Origin: Enterobacter pseudoroggenkampii
Lineage (GTDB): Bacteria > Pseudomonadota > Gammaproteobacteria > Enterobacterales > Enterobacteriaceae
Reading direction: 5' to 3'
Assembly: GCF_026420145.1 (NCBI RefSeq)
Contig: NZ_JAPMLV010000001.1
Coordinates: 2,170,001-2,234,000 of the forward strand
DNA length: 64,000 nucleotides
The notes beneath the pieces were generated by a model. It saw nothing but the letters and a program-made list of their open reading frames with translations. It did no database searches and had not been told where the DNA came from. Numbering within the stretch: position 1 is the stretch's first letter; each line of letters starts with the position of its first letter. Both the position numbers and the translations under genes were made by a program. This document shows positions 16,338-31,596 of this stretch, in pieces.

Positions 16338-17762
16338 GTGTCTGACTCTGCCGCTCGCCCGACTTTTTTATTTCATGACTATGAAACCTTTGGCACTCAC
16401 CCGGCGCTGGACCGACCGGCGCAGTTTGCCGCCATCCGTACCGACGACGAATTTAACATCATTGGCGAGCCAGAGGTCTTTTACTGCAAGCCTGCGGATG
16501 ACTACCTGCCGCAGCCCGGCGCGGTGATGGTCACCGGGATCACTCCTCAGGAAGCGCGGGAAAAAGGCGTTAACGAGGCAGAATTCGCCCGACGCATCCA
16601 CGACCTGTTTACCGTCCCCAATACCTGCGTGGTCGGTTACAACAACATCCGCTTCGATGACGAAGTGACGCGCAATATCTTCTATCGTAACTTCTACGAT
16701 CCCTATGCCTGGAGCTGGCAGAACCGCAATTCGCGCTGGGATTTGCTCGACATCATGCGCGCCTGCTACGCCCTGCGTCCCGAAGGCATTAACTGGCCGG
16801 AAAATGAGGAAGGGCTGACCAGCTTCCGGCTGGAACACCTGACCCGCGCCAACGGTATTGAGCACAGCAATGCCCACGACGCGATGGCGGACGTCTATGC
16901 CACCATTGCCATGGCGAAGCTGGTGAAAAGCGCGCAGCCACGACTGTTCGAGTATCTGCTGAGCCACCGCAGTAAACAGAAGTTGACCACGCTGATTGAT
17001 GTGCCGCAGATGAAGCCACTGGTGCATATTTCCGGCATGTTTGGCGCCTGGCGCGGTAATACCAGCTGGGTCGCCCCGCTGGCCTGGCATCCGGACAACC
17101 GCAATGCGGTGATTATGGTGGATTTGGCCGGCGATATTTCGCCGCTGCTGGAGCTCGACAGCGATACCCTGCGCGAACGGCTGTACACGCCGAAGAATGA
17201 ACTCGGCGATCTGCCTGCGGTGCCGGTCAAACTGGTGCATATCAATAAATGTCCGGTCCTGGCGCAGGCCAATACGCTGCGCCCGGAAGATGCAGACAGG
17301 CTGGGCATTAACCGGCAGCACTGCCTCGATAACCTGAAAGTGCTGCGCGAAAACCCGCAGGTGCGCGAGAAGGTGGTCGCCATTTTTGCCGAAGCCGAGC
17401 CGTTCGTACCGTCAGAAAACGTGGATGCCCAGCTCTATAATGGTTTCTTCAGCGATGCCGATCGCGCTGCAATGAATATCGTTCTGCAAACCGAGCCGCG
17501 TAACTTACCGGCGCTGGATATCACCTTCGCCGATAAACGCATTGAAAAGTTGATGTTTAATTACCGCGCGCGTAACTACCCGGGAACCCTGGATGAAGCA
17601 GAGCAGGAACGCTGGCTGCAGCACCGTCGCAACGTCTTTACGCCAGAGTATCTGCACAGCTACGCACAGGAGCTGGAAATGCTTTATGGCCAATATGAAG
17701 GGAATGCAGAGAAACAGGCGCTGCTGAAATCCCTGTTCCAGTACGCGCAAGAGATAGTTTGA
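16338..17762 (+). CDS. sbcB: Exodeoxyribonuclease I
   Basis: A 474-residue processive 3'-to-5' exonuclease for single-stranded DNA, with roles in recombination and mismatch repair. The DEDDh exonuclease domain shows FHDYETFGTHP (Asp14, Glu16) and, near residue 180, EHSNAHDAMADV with the catalytic His and Asp. An SH3-like and a C-terminal helical domain follow. Upstream in-frame ATGs exist at 16305 and 16326, but the GTG at 16338 gives the E. coli-like N-terminus and length (475 in E. coli). The choice of start is moderately sure. It is followed by a strong terminator and a REP element, and is convergent with plaP. Confidence 0.93.
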   Translation: MSDSAARPTFLFHDYETFGTHPALDRPAQFAAIRTDDEFNIIGEPEVFYCKPADDYLPQPGAVMVTGITPQEAREKGVNEAEFARRIHDLFTVPNTCVVGYNNIRFDDEVTRNIFYRNFYDPYAWSWQNRNSRWDLLDIMRACYALRPEGINWPENEEGLTSFRLEHLTRANGIEHSNAHDAMADVYATIAMAKLVKSAQPRLFEYLLSHRSKQKLTTLIDVPQMKPLVHISGMFGAWRGNTSWVAPLAWHPDNRNAVIMVDLAGDISPLLELDSDTLRERLYTPKNELGDLPAVPVKLVHINKCPVLAQANTLRPEDADRLGINRQHCLDNLKVLRENPQVREKVVAIFAEAEPFVPSENVDAQLYNGFFSDADRAAMNIVLQTEPRNLPALDITFADKRIEKLMFNYRARNYPGTLDEAEQERWLQHRRNVFTPEYLHSYAQELEMLYGQYEGNAEKQALLKSLFQYAQEIV

Positions 17763-17774
17763 TCGATGGGTATA

Positions 17775-17809
17775 AAAAAGCCGGAGGCGATGTCTCCGGC
17801 TTTTTTTTT
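17775..17809 (+). terminator. sbcB terminator
   Basis: GCCGGAG/CTCCGGC stem followed by nine T residues, just after the sbcB stop codon. Confidence 0.93.
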
Positions 17810-17885
17810 GCCCGGTGGCGCTTCGCTTACGCGGGCCTAAGGGAGTGTTGTTTTGTAGGCCGGGTAAGCGCTAGCGCCACCCGGC
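17810..17885. repeat. REP/BIME element between sbcB and plaP
   Basis: Two inverted REP units: GCCCGGTGGCGCTTCGC and its partner GCGCTAGCGCCACCCGGC, with the hallmark GTAGGCCGGGTAAGCG. Typical of enteric intergenic regions between convergent genes; can block exonucleases and bind gyrase or IHF. Confidence 0.88.
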
Positions 17886-17891
17886 GAGTCA

Positions 17892-19250
17892 TTACGCGAC
17901 GTCTTCGTACTGCGGAACCGGGTTACGGAAGCTCTTCGTGACGCAGGCCAGGTAAACCAGGCCGATACCCGCCCAAATCAGGCCAAGCACCATCGAGCTC
18001 TCTTCCAGGTTAACCCACAGCGCACCTACGGTCAGGGCACCACACATCGGCAGGAACAGATACTGGAAGTGATCTTTCAGCGTCTTGTTACGCTTTTCAC
18101 GGATCCAGAACTGAGAGATAACCGACAGGTTAACAAAGGTAAACGCCACAAGCGCACCGAAGTTAATCAGCGCCGTTGCCATCACCAGGTCAAAGTTAAT
18201 CGCCAGAAGCGCGATCGCACCGACCAGGATAATGTTCATCGCCGGGGTACGCCATGTTGGATGCACGTAGCCGAAGAAGCTTTTCGGGAATACGCCATCG
18301 CGGCCCATTACGTACATCAGACGCGCAACGCCTGCATGCGCGGCCATACCGGACGCCAGTACGGTGATGGTGGAGAAGATCAGCGCGCCGACCTGGAACG
18401 CTTTACCCGCCACATAGAGCATGATTTCCGGCTGAGACGCATCCGGATCCTTGAAGCGAGAGATATCCGGGAAGTACAGCTGCAGGAAATAGGTCGAGAA
18501 AATAAAGATCAGACCGCCAATCAGCGCCGTCAGGAAGATGGCGCGCGGGATCACGCGCTCTGCATCTTTGGTTTCTTCAGACAGGTTGCTGATCCCGTCA
18601 AAACCGGTAAAGGAGAAGCACAGAATGGTTGCCCCGGTAATCATCGGGATCACATGCGCATCACCAGACCAGAACGGTTTGCTGCTCGCCAGCGTGCCAG
18701 CGCCTTCACCGTGGAACACGCCATAGATCACCATGCCAAGAATAACGGCAATCAGGACAACCTGAAGCACAACGATAACGGAGTTAAAGTTGGCAACGGA
18801 CTTGATGCTGCGCAGGTTAAAGGCCGTCATAAAGGCCACCAGCGCCACGACGAACATCCAGGATGGAATCGACGGCACCAGCGCTTCAAAATAGATTTTT
18901 GCCAGCAGAATGTTGATCATCGGCGCGAACAGGTAGTCGAGCAGCGAAGACCAGCCCACCATAAAGCCAACCGTCGGGCTGATGGATTTCTGGGCATAGG
19001 TGTAGGCAGAACCGGCAGACGGATAGCGACGCACCAGCTTACCGTAGCTCAGCGCGGTAAAGAGGATCGCAATCAGCGCGAAGCCATAAGCCGTCGGCAC
19101 ATGACCGTCGGTGAGGCCCGATACGATACCGAATGTATCGAACAGCGTCATTGGTTGCATATAGGCCAGGCCCATCATAACAACCGGAATCAACGTAAGC
19201 GTTTTACGTAATTCCACGCGAGAGGTGTTTGGAGTTGCGTTATGCGACAT
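17892..19250 (-). CDS. plaP: Low-affinity putrescine importer PlaP (YeeF)
   Basis: A 452-residue APC-superfamily permease with 12 predicted membrane helices. The opening [20 protein letters not shown] followed by [19 protein letters not shown] is the amino-acid/polyamine permease start, and [21 protein letters not shown] is the helix-3 region. In E. coli, PlaP imports putrescine by proton motive force and is needed for pili-driven surface motility. The location between sbcB and yeeY is conserved. The 271 bases upstream (19251-19521) hold its leader and promoter region; I see no further gene there, only an A/T-rich stretch. Confidence 0.93.
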   Translation of the reverse strand: MSHNATPNTSRVELRKTLTLIPVVMMGLAYMQPMTLFDTFGIVSGLTDGHVPTAYGFALIAILFTALSYGKLVRRYPSAGSAYTYAQKSISPTVGFMVGWSSLLDYLFAPMINILLAKIYFEALVPSIPSWMFVVALVAFMTAFNLRSIKSVANFNSVIVVLQVVLIAVILGMVIYGVFHGEGAGTLASSKPFWSGDAHVIPMITGATILCFSFTGFDGISNLSEETKDAERVIPRAIFLTALIGGLIFIFSTYFLQLYFPDISRFKDPDASQPEIMLYVAGKAFQVGALIFSTITVLASGMAAHAGVARLMYVMGRDGVFPKSFFGYVHPTWRTPAMNIILVGAIALLAINFDLVMATALINFGALVAFTFVNLSVISQFWIREKRNKTLKDHFQYLFLPMCGALTVGALWVNLEESSMVLGLIWAGIGLVYLACVTKSFRNPVPQYEDVA

Positions 19251-19521
19251 AGTTATTCTCCTTTACGGTAATAACCGCCACGTAAGCGAAAAATTGCCCC
19301 ATTTCTTTCTTCCTCAGCGACAACAACTGTCGGATTTTAGTAAATATCTATCCGGTACGAAGCCCGGCCTCTTGGTTTTTAGTTTCGTTTCGTACATGCA
19401 AAAAAAAATAACCGACGCCTTTTATATCGTCGATTATTCATTTGGTTGCAGCGGCGGCATTTTGCCCCACATCGGATACAAAAGGCAATACTTTGCAACG
19501 CAGCGGGTAATTTTCTTTTTC

Positions 19522-20451
19522 CTAACTGGCTGATTTCTCGACACTGCCCTGAGCATATACAGCGGCGATAGCACTATTTGCTAAAATTTCGTCCCGCCAC
19601 CAGGCGCTGGCCAGCCCGGAGGTCTGTTCATTCCAGCCCACCCATACCGATTCATGGCTGTTTTGAGCAAGTACCTGTTTTTCAACAAGCGCACCGCTGT
19701 CAATGTACCGCTGTGCCAGATAGCGGGGTAAATAGCCGCAACCCAGGCCGCTGATTTGCAGCTCCAGCTTGGTTTTAAAGTCGAAAACGGTGATAGCCTC
19801 CTGCTCGTCAAGCAGCTGCGAGGAAACCGCACATTCCGGACGAGAGCTGTCCCCCACCACAATCGCGCGGTAGCCTTTAATCACGCGGCGGTTAAGCGGC
19901 TCAGGCTCCTGAGCCAGCGGATGATGGGGCGCCACGGCGAACACCTGCTCCAGCACGCCCAGACGCGCAAAACCAAACTCGCTCAACTGGGGAGGCTCGT
20001 GGAGTGCACCGACAAAAATATCCGCCCTACCCTGAGTTAAGGCATCCCAGGAGCCTCCCAGCACGCCGTTTATAAAAATGAGTCGGGTCACGCTGTGGTG
20101 TTGATAAAAGGCTTCAATCAGCGGCGTCAGGAGAGAAAAGGGAAAGGTATCATCCACGCCAATCACCAGCTCGTTTTCCCAGCCCTGGTGGAGTTTTACG
20201 GCCTGTTTTTCGAGTTCACGAACGGTATGGAGGACTTCGCGTCCCTTTTCCAGCAGCATTTGCCCGGTACGGGTAAACCGCGCGCGGTGCCCAGAGCGAT
20301 CGAGGATCTGGATATTGAGATCGCTTTCCAGTTTTTGAACGGTATAGCTCAACGCAGATGGGGTTTTGTAGAGCTTTGCCGACGCAGCGGCAAAGCTCCC
20401 CTCTTTTTCCAGTGCATCCAGAATAATAAGAACATCCAGCAGCGGTTTCAT
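19522..20451 (-). CDS. yeeY: LysR-type regulator YeeY
   Basis: A 309-residue LysR protein: helix-turn-helix in about residues 18-45 (SFAAASAKLYKTPSALSYTV), then a substrate-binding domain. The length equals that of E. coli YeeY, whose target and effector are not well established. It lies 41 bp downstream of yeeZ on the same strand, which suggests co-transcription. plaP follows on the same strand after 271 bp. Confidence 0.9.
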   Translation of the reverse strand: MKPLLDVLIILDALEKEGSFAAASAKLYKTPSALSYTVQKLESDLNIQILDRSGHRARFTRTGQMLLEKGREVLHTVRELEKQAVKLHQGWENELVIGVDDTFPFSLLTPLIEAFYQHHSVTRLIFINGVLGGSWDALTQGRADIFVGALHEPPQLSEFGFARLGVLEQVFAVAPHHPLAQEPEPLNRRVIKGYRAIVVGDSSRPECAVSSQLLDEQEAITVFDFKTKLELQISGLGCGYLPRYLAQRYIDSGALVEKQVLAQNSHESVWVGWNEQTSGLASAWWRDEILANSAIAAVYAQGSVEKSAS

Positions 20452-20492
20452 GCTCGCCCCCTTCTGGTGTGCGATCGTCTCCGCTGCGGGAC

Positions 20493-21317
20493 TTATTCCA
20501 TGGGCATCACCAGCGGATCGGGATACTGATACTCAAACCCCAGCTCATGACAAATGCGATTGCCATCAACAATTTTGCCTTTACTGTCATCCTTTGCCTC
20601 ACCAAAGACCGGCGGCGCCAGGCCCAGCTGACGTGCCATCAGCGGGTAAAACGTGCTGCGCGCCGGATGAGACGGTGCACATATATTATAGATGTGTCCA
20701 CCTTTCGGAGCCTGTAAGAGTAGCTCAATCGCGGCAACAACATCGTCAAGATGCACAAGATTGACAACATGCTGGCCATCTGGCGCAGACTTCCCGGCGA
20801 AAAAGCGTCCCGGATGACGGCCAGGGCCCACCAGCCCCGCCAGACGTACGATATCAACCTGCGTGCCGGGAAGATTATGCAGCCAGTCTTCCAGCTCTTT
20901 CAGAACCTGACCGCTGGCCGTAACGGGACGGCGCTCGGAATTTTCTTTCACCACGCCCTCAACCTCACCATAGACCGAGGTCGAGCTGGTAAAAATGATG
21001 CGGGGAACATGGTGCGCCAGCGCGCTGTCGACAATCTCCTGCATCGCCTGCAGATAAAACGACTCGCCCGGGCCACTGCGCCGTGCGGGGAGAGTGATCA
21101 CCAGCGCATCGACGTTCATCAGCGTGTCCAGGTCGTCAGCATCACACACCAGTTCCGGTTCAAGACGCAGTTCAACGCCATCAATACCGCACATGCGCGC
21201 TGCCTCTACCCCATCCGCCGTGGTTTTGCTCCCGGTCACCTGCCAGCCTTTCGCGGCTAATGACATCGCCAGCGGCATTCCCAGCCATCCTAAACCGACA
21301 ATCGCGACCTTTTTCAT
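20493..21317 (-). CDS. yeeZ: YeeZ, NAD(P)-binding epimerase/dehydratase-like protein
   Basis: A 274-residue Rossmann-fold protein of the extended short-chain dehydrogenase type. The N-terminus VAIVGLGWLGMPLA carries a GxGxxG nucleotide-binding loop. The middle has FTSSTSVYG as in NAD-dependent epimerases, but the usual YxxxK catalytic pair is not evident, so it may be a binding protein or an atypical enzyme. The start at 21317 is chosen over one 21 bases further out because AGGAG precedes it and it gives the E. coli length. It is divergent from the his operon. Confidence 0.9.
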   Translation of the reverse strand: MKKVAIVGLGWLGMPLAMSLAAKGWQVTGSKTTADGVEAARMCGIDGVELRLEPELVCDADDLDTLMNVDALVITLPARRSGPGESFYLQAMQEIVDSALAHHVPRIIFTSSTSVYGEVEGVVKENSERRPVTASGQVLKELEDWLHNLPGTQVDIVRLAGLVGPGRHPGRFFAGKSAPDGQHVVNLVHLDDVVAAIELLLQAPKGGHIYNICAPSHPARSTFYPLMARQLGLAPPVFGEAKDDSKGKIVDGNRICHELGFEYQYPDPLVMPME

Positions 21318-21423
21318 GCGAATTCTCCTGACTCTCACTCGTCTTTTATAAGGCTACGCCAGCCCGGCAGAACACACAATTCATAGCATCAATATGAAAT
21401 GAATTAATGATCAAAAAAAGCCC

Positions 21424-21453
21424 TTGCAATATGTCGTACAACTGGTTTACGTT
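21424..21453 (+). promoter_or_regulatory. his operon promoter
   Basis: TTGCAA (21424-21429) and TACGTT (21448-21453) with an 18-base spacer, 40 bp before hisL. The surroundings (GGTTTACGTTAAAAGACAT) closely match the mapped hisp1 region of E. coli and Salmonella. Confidence 0.75.
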
Positions 21454-21492
21454 AAAAGACATCAAATGAATAAGCATTCATCGAGAATTTAT

Positions 21493-21543
21493 ATGACACG
21501 CGTTCAATTTAAACACCACCATCATCACCATCATCCTGACTAG
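21493..21543 (+). CDS. hisL: his operon leader peptide
   Basis: A 16-residue peptide, MTRVQFKHHHHHHHPD, with seven consecutive histidine codons. Ribosome stalling at these codons when His-tRNA is scarce favours the antiterminator fold of the leader RNA. The sequence equals the leader peptide known from E. coli. It is too short for routine gene finding. Confidence 0.97.
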   Translation: MTRVQFKHHHHHHHPD

Positions 21544-21604
21544 TCTTTCAGGCGATGTGTGCTGGAAGACGTTTGGATCTTCCAGTGGTGCATGAACGCA
21601 TGAG

Positions 21605-21642
21605 AAAGCCCCCGGAAGATCTTCTTCCGGGGGCTTTTTTTT
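21605..21642 (+). terminator. his attenuator
   Basis: A 14-bp stem AAGCCCCCGGAAGA/TCTTCCGGGGGCTT followed by a T run. The alternative pairing partners, GAAGAC and GATCTTCCAGTGGTGC, lie at 21560-21590. This is the transcription attenuator of the histidine operon. Confidence 0.96.
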
Positions 21643-21687
21643 GGACCGAATTCAGACAGGTTAAAACAGGTTAACGAGGAATAAAGA

Positions 21688-22587
21688 ATGTTAGATAACT
21701 CACGTTTACGCATAGCTATTCAAAAATCAGGCCGTTTGAGTGACGATTCACGCGAATTGCTGGCCCGCTGCGGGATTAAAATTAACCTGCACACCCAGCG
21801 CCTGATTGCTCTGGCTGAAAACATGCCCATCGACATTCTACGCGTGCGTGATGACGATATTCCCGGCCTGGTCATGGATGGCGTCGTTGACCTCGGCATC
21901 ATCGGGGAAAACGTGCTGGAAGAAGAGCTGCTGACCCGCCGCGCGCAGGGCGAAGACCCACGTTACTTCACCCTGCGTCGTCTGGACTTCGGCGGCTGCC
22001 GCCTGTCGCTGGCGACGCCGGTTGATGAAGCCTGGGACGGTCCGGCCGCGCTGAACGGCAAACGTATCGCCACCTCCTACCCTCACCTGTTAAAGCGTTA
22101 TCTGGATCAGAAAGGCGTGCAGTTTAAATCCTGTCTGCTGAACGGCTCTGTTGAAGTGGCCCCGCGTGCGGGTCTGGCGGATGCCATCTGTGACCTCGTC
22201 TCTACCGGCGCGACGCTGGAAGCGAACGGTCTGCGCGAAGTGGAAGTGATCTACCGCTCCAAAGCGTGCCTGATTCAGCGTGACGGCGAGATGGCCGACG
22301 CTAAGCAGCAGCTGATCGACAAACTGCTGACCCGTATTCAGGGCGTGATTCAGGCGCGTGAGTCCAAGTACATCATGATGCACGCCCCGACCGAGCGTCT
22401 GGATGAAGTGATTGCCCTGCTGCCTGGCGCCGAGCGTCCAACCATCCTGCCGCTGGCGGGCGATCAGCAGCGCGTGGCGATGCACATGGTGAGCAGCGAA
22501 ACCCTGTTCTGGGAAACCATGGAAAAACTGAAGGCGCTGGGCGCAAGCTCCATCCTGGTGCTGCCGATTGAGAAGATGATGGAGTAA
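21688..22587 (+). CDS. hisG: ATP phosphoribosyltransferase
   Basis: A 299-residue enzyme catalysing the first, committed step of histidine synthesis: ATP plus PRPP gives phosphoribosyl-ATP. This is the long form with a C-terminal regulatory domain (about 225-299) for feedback inhibition by histidine. The PRPP-binding region (about residues 150-180) includes [19 protein letters not shown]. First structural gene of the operon; its TAA overlaps an ATG of the next frame (TAATG). Confidence 0.97.
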   Translation: MLDNSRLRIAIQKSGRLSDDSRELLARCGIKINLHTQRLIALAENMPIDILRVRDDDIPGLVMDGVVDLGIIGENVLEEELLTRRAQGEDPRYFTLRRLDFGGCRLSLATPVDEAWDGPAALNGKRIATSYPHLLKRYLDQKGVQFKSCLLNGSVEVAPRAGLADAICDLVSTGATLEANGLREVEVIYRSKACLIQRDGEMADAKQQLIDKLLTRIQGVIQARESKYIMMHAPTERLDEVIALLPGAERPTILPLAGDQQRVAMHMVSSETLFWETMEKLKALGASSILVLPIEKMME

Positions 22588-22592
22588 TGGCC

Positions 22593-28097
<5,505 letters not shown>

Positions 28098-28104
<7 letters not shown>

Positions 28105-28709
28105 CAGAGCAACAACAGGCGCAGCTGGACTGGAAAAAAACGGACGGATTACTGCCGGTAGTTGTCCAGCATGCCGTCTCAGGCGAAGTGCTGATGCTGG
28201 GGTATATGAACCAGGACGCGCTGGAAAAAACGATCGACAGCGGCAAAGTGACGTTTTTCTCGCGCACGAAACAGCGTCTGTGGACCAAAGGGGAAACCTC
28301 GGGTCATTTCCTGAATGTGGTCAGCATAACGCCTGACTGCGATAACGACACCCTGCTGGTGCTGGTCAATCCGATCGGGCCGACCTGCCACAAGGGCACC
28401 AGCAGCTGCTTCGGTGAGACGAGCCACCAGTGGTTGTTCCTGTATCAACTGGAACAGCTGCTGGCAGAGCGTAAAACGGCGGATCCGGAGAGTTCTTATA
28501 CCGCGAAGCTGTACGCCAGCGGAACCAAGCGTATCGCACAGAAGGTAGGAGAAGAAGGCGTTGAGACCGCGCTGGCCGCGACGGTGCATGACCGCGAGGA
28601 ACTGACGAATGAAGCGTCTGATTTGATGTATCACCTGCTGGTGCTGCTGCAGGATCAGGAGCTGGATTTGACGGCGGTGATAGAGAATCTTCGTAAGCGT
28701 CACAAATAA
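28098..28709 (+). CDS. hisI: Phosphoribosyl-AMP cyclohydrolase / phosphoribosyl-ATP pyrophosphatase
   Basis: A 203-residue bifunctional enzyme. The N-terminal cyclohydrolase domain (about 1-115) has the [18 protein letters not shown] segment and the zinc-binding DCDNDTLL and CHKGTSSCF cysteines. The C-terminal MazG-like pyrophosphohydrolase (about 116-203) has [10 protein letters not shown] and [14 protein letters not shown]. Steps 2 and 3 of the pathway. Last gene of the operon; a strong terminator follows directly. Confidence 0.97.
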
Positions 28710-28738
28710 AAAAACCGGGGTATATCCCCGGTTTTTTT
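28708..28738. terminator. Bidirectional terminator between hisI and wzzB
   Basis: CCGGGG/CCCCGG stem flanked by seven A and seven T residues. Symmetrical, so it ends the his operon and wzzB alike. Confidence 0.95.
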
Positions 28739-28749
28739 TAATCTGCAAA

Positions 28750-29730
28750 TCAGGCTTTTGGTTTGTAGTTGCGTAAGGCGTTACGGCCAAGCACGAAACC
28801 TGAACCGATAATACCACCCAGCAGCACGGCAAGAATCAGAACAACCGCTTTTTTCGGACTGTCACGATGTACTGGGAGTTCCGGCTTCATGACATACCGG
28901 TAAACGTGGATCGTGTCAGGGTTTACATTCAGATTCTGGATGTCCAACAGATTTCGCTTGGTCTGGTAATAGGCCGTTGGGAAGACCAGCGGACGAGAAG
29001 CCTCATTGTCAATCATCGATTTCAGCCCCTCGCTACCCAGCAGGAACAATGTTTCCTGAGTCACTTCTTGGGTTTGCTGGACCTGCGGCGAGGTTATTTT
29101 CGCTGCTTCAGCGTTCTTGAGTGCCTCAGCAATCTGTTTGATACGCAGATCTTTTTGCTCCTGAGCAACCTTCTCCTGGTTTTGCAGGGAGTCATTCAGG
29201 GTTTTTATCTGTTCCTTGATGTTGTCCTTAAGGTCAACGGCAAGTTCTTTCGCCGTTTGCTCATCGACCTGCTGGATATACTGCGCCAATTGCTTTTGTG
29301 CGGCTTCTGCGGATGTACTGGTATAGGAGACGCTTAATGGTAACGGCTGTCCTTTAACCGTGGGCTCAATGGTAAGTTTTTCAGGCACTGACTGATTTTC
29401 CAGCGCCTGCGACAACGCGGAGAATGAGGAGTTAAAACGACCAATAGCACGTGTTTGATTATCAAGCATTGAAGGTGCTGCGGTACCGTAGAGGATATTC
29501 AATGCATTAGAATAGCTGGCTATCTGAGCAGCATCAGGTTGTGCAATAATTGCACTTGACGTCCATTTTTCCTTTACAATAGATAAAAAACCAATAGCAA
29601 GGGCAATAAAAACAACAACAAAGACTGCTATCGTCCACTTTCCACGCCACAGTTGCAGTACTAAATCAAATAAATCAATTTGCTCAGGGTCATTGCTTCG
29701 GCTGACCTGGCTATTGTTGTTTTGTGTCAT
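28750..29730 (-). CDS. wzzB: O-antigen chain-length regulator WzzB
   Basis: A 326-residue polysaccharide co-polymerase, the same length as E. coli WzzB. The N-terminus DPEQIDLFDLVLQLWRGKWT precedes the first membrane helix (about 33-51). A large periplasmic coiled-coil part (52-290) is followed by the proline-rich second helix with SPKKAVVLILAVLLGG (about 290-315). It sets the modal length of O-antigen together with Wzy. The frame is open 49 codons upstream, but the ATG at 29730 gives the family length. Divergent from uge. Confidence 0.94.
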   Translation of the reverse strand: MTQNNNSQVSRSNDPEQIDLFDLVLQLWRGKWTIAVFVVVFIALAIGFLSIVKEKWTSSAIIAQPDAAQIASYSNALNILYGTAAPSMLDNQTRAIGRFNSSFSALSQALENQSVPEKLTIEPTVKGQPLPLSVSYTSTSAEAAQKQLAQYIQQVDEQTAKELAVDLKDNIKEQIKTLNDSLQNQEKVAQEQKDLRIKQIAEALKNAEAAKITSPQVQQTQEVTQETLFLLGSEGLKSMIDNEASRPLVFPTAYYQTKRNLLDIQNLNVNPDTIHVYRYVMKPELPVHRDSPKKAVVLILAVLLGGIIGSGFVLGRNALRNYKPKA

Positions 29731-29923
29731 ACAATCCCTAACAGATGAAAAAGGGCAAACATAATGTTGTTCGCATAGTTTATCTATTGCTGGCAATTTT
29801 TCTATAAGAATCCGATGAGTAATATCGGAAAGATCGGTTATGTAACTTACCTCCCTTCGCGGTATCATAGAGGCCATGTGATGCGCTATGGCATCTGTAA
29901 GAATATAGGCTATGAGGGAAGAG

Positions 29924-30928
29924 ATGAAATTTCTGGTAACGGGTGCAGCTGGTTTTATCGGTGCAAATGTCAGTAAACGCCTCCTTGAGGCCGGTCATCA
30001 GGTTGTCGGTATTGATAACCTTAATGAATACTACGATGTCAACCTGAAGCTGGCACGCCTGGAACTGTTAAAATCTGAGAGTTTCACCTTTCACAAGCTG
30101 GACTTAGCTGACCGGGAAGGTATGGTCACGCTTTTCGCCAGTGAGAAGTTTGATCGTGTGATTCATCTTGCCGCGCAGGCTGGCGTACGCTACTCCCTTG
30201 AAAACCCACATGTGTATGCTGATGCCAACATTATTGGTCATCTCAACGTGCTGGAAGGCTGCCGCCATAACAACGTTCAGCATCTGCTTTATGCCTCATC
30301 CAGCTCCGTATATGGCCTCAACCGCAAGATGCCCTTCTCGACTGACGATTCCGTGGATCACCCGGTTTCGCTTTATGCCGCGACCAAAAAAGCCAATGAG
30401 CTGATGTCGCACACCTATTCGCATCTCTACAACCTGCCGACAACTGGGCTGCGCTTCTTTACCGTATACGGTCCGTGGGGACGCCCTGACATGGCACTGT
30501 TTAAGTTTACCAAGGCGATGATTGAAGGCAAAAGCATCGATGTCTATAACTACGGTAAGATGAAGCGCGACTTCACGTACATTGATGATATCGCTGAAGC
30601 CATTATTCGCCTTCAGGATGTTATTCCTCGGTCAGACCCAAACTGGACCGTTGAGGCCGGCTCACCTGCGACCAGCTCAGCGCCTTATCGGGTTTATAAC
30701 ATCGGCAACAGTTCACCAGTAGAGCTGATGGACTACATCACCGCTCTGGAAGAGGCCCTGGGTAAAAAAGCGGAAAAAAATATGATGCCACTCCAGGCCG
30801 GGGATGTTCTGGAAACCAGCGCCGATACCCAGCCACTTTATGACGCGATCGGATTTAAACCGCAAACCTCGGTTAAAGATGGGGTGAAGAACTTTGTAGA
30901 CTGGTACAAACGTTTCTATAAAATTTGA
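29924..30928 (+). CDS. uge: UDP-glucuronate 4-epimerase
   Basis: A 334-residue extended short-chain dehydrogenase. It has [16 protein letters not shown] (NAD-binding loop, about 5-20), SSSSVYG (about 122-128) and the catalytic YAATK (about 146-150). Length and sequence fit Uge of Klebsiella, which turns UDP-glucuronate into UDP-galacturonate for lipopolysaccharide core or O-antigen. The substrate would be made by ugd nearby. ATG 29924 is preceded by AGGGAAG; an ATG 12 bases upstream is possible. Divergent from wzzB, followed after 35 bp by an acetyltransferase gene on the same strand. The alternative is UDP-glucose 4-epimerase activity, judged less likely. Confidence 0.85.
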   Translation: MKFLVTGAAGFIGANVSKRLLEAGHQVVGIDNLNEYYDVNLKLARLELLKSESFTFHKLDLADREGMVTLFASEKFDRVIHLAAQAGVRYSLENPHVYADANIIGHLNVLEGCRHNNVQHLLYASSSSVYGLNRKMPFSTDDSVDHPVSLYAATKKANELMSHTYSHLYNLPTTGLRFFTVYGPWGRPDMALFKFTKAMIEGKSIDVYNYGKMKRDFTYIDDIAEAIIRLQDVIPRSDPNWTVEAGSPATSSAPYRVYNIGNSSPVELMDYITALEEALGKKAEKNMMPLQAGDVLETSADTQPLYDAIGFKPQTSVKDGVKNFVDWYKRFYKI

Positions 30929-30963
30929 ATACATTCAATATGTCTACGCAAAAAGGAACTGCT

Positions 30964-31518
30964 ATGTCTATTCCAGTAATTCACCAGACAGATCTTATCG
31001 TAGGTCGCTCTGTTAAACTTCGAAATGTAAAAATCGATGACGCAGCTTTCATTGTTGCGCTGAGAACGAATGAGAAAAAGGGTCGATTTATAAGCACGAC
31101 CTCTGATGATACTAAGGCACAAGAAAAATGGATCGAAGGTTATCTGAAAAGTGAGGGTCAAGCCTACTTTATCATTACCGATCTCGAAGATATACCTTTT
31201 GGTACGGTAAGAATTTATGATCAGCAACAAGATTCTTTCTGCTGGGGATCATGGGTCATTCATGAGGATGCACCTTCACATTTCGCAATTGAGTCGGCGC
31301 TTTTAGTCTACTACTACGCGTTGAAATTAGGTTTTACCCGCGCCCACTTCGATGTCCGTAAAGGTAATCTTTCTGTCATTAGGTTCCACGAGCGTTTCGG
31401 TGCTGTTCGTCAAAAAGAAACAGAAGATGATATTCTTTTCACTATTTCGAAAGACAGTATTCAGGACTCAATGAATAAATTTAAGAAATACCTTCCTCAG
31501 CATATTTTAATTAAATAA
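30964..31518 (+). CDS. GNAT-family N-acetyltransferase, role unassigned
   Basis: A 184-residue protein with the fold pattern of GNAT acetyltransferases, resembling the RimJ/RimL and PseH-like branch: an N-terminal VKLRNVKIDDAAFIVALR, a central IPFGTVRIYDQQ strand pair and a late FTRAHFDVRKGNLSVIRFHE segment in which the asparagine and FHERFGA form the usual acetyl-CoA motif. It lacks the Q/RxxGxG/A loop in canonical form. ATG 30964 with AAGGA 7 bases upstream is chosen over 30925. It lies in an apparent operon with uge, and codon use is more AT-rich than in uge. An amino sugar is a plausible substrate, since the O-antigen locus makes a 3-amino sugar but encodes no FdtC. That is inference. Confidence 0.75.
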   Translation: MSIPVIHQTDLIVGRSVKLRNVKIDDAAFIVALRTNEKKGRFISTTSDDTKAQEKWIEGYLKSEGQAYFIITDLEDIPFGTVRIYDQQQDSFCWGSWVIHEDAPSHFAIESALLVYYYALKLGFTRAHFDVRKGNLSVIRFHERFGAVRQKETEDDILFTISKDSIQDSMNKFKKYLPQHILIK

Positions 31519-31549
31519 AAGACATTTTCCTCAATTAACATCAAATATA

Positions 31550-31581
31550 AAAAAGGACAGACCATTACGGTCTGTCCTTTT
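31550..31581. terminator. Bidirectional terminator between the GNAT gene and ugd
   Basis: Perfect 13-bp stem AAAAGGACAGACC/GGTCTGTCCTTTT with a 5-base loop, between convergent genes. Confidence 0.92.
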
Positions 31582-31596
31582 AAAGAACATTTTTTA

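Noticed and set aside
17810..17885. Repeated palindromes considered as a CRISPR array
   Set aside because: Only two inverted units with REP consensus, no regular spacers and no cas genes in the window.
18069..19211. A 380-codon open frame opposite plaP
   Set aside because: The protein would be extremely rich in Arg, His and Gln; plaP is a clear permease on the other strand.
21493..21543. Histidine run resembling a tag sequence
   Set aside because: It is the natural hisL leader peptide with promoter and attenuator around it, not an engineered tag.
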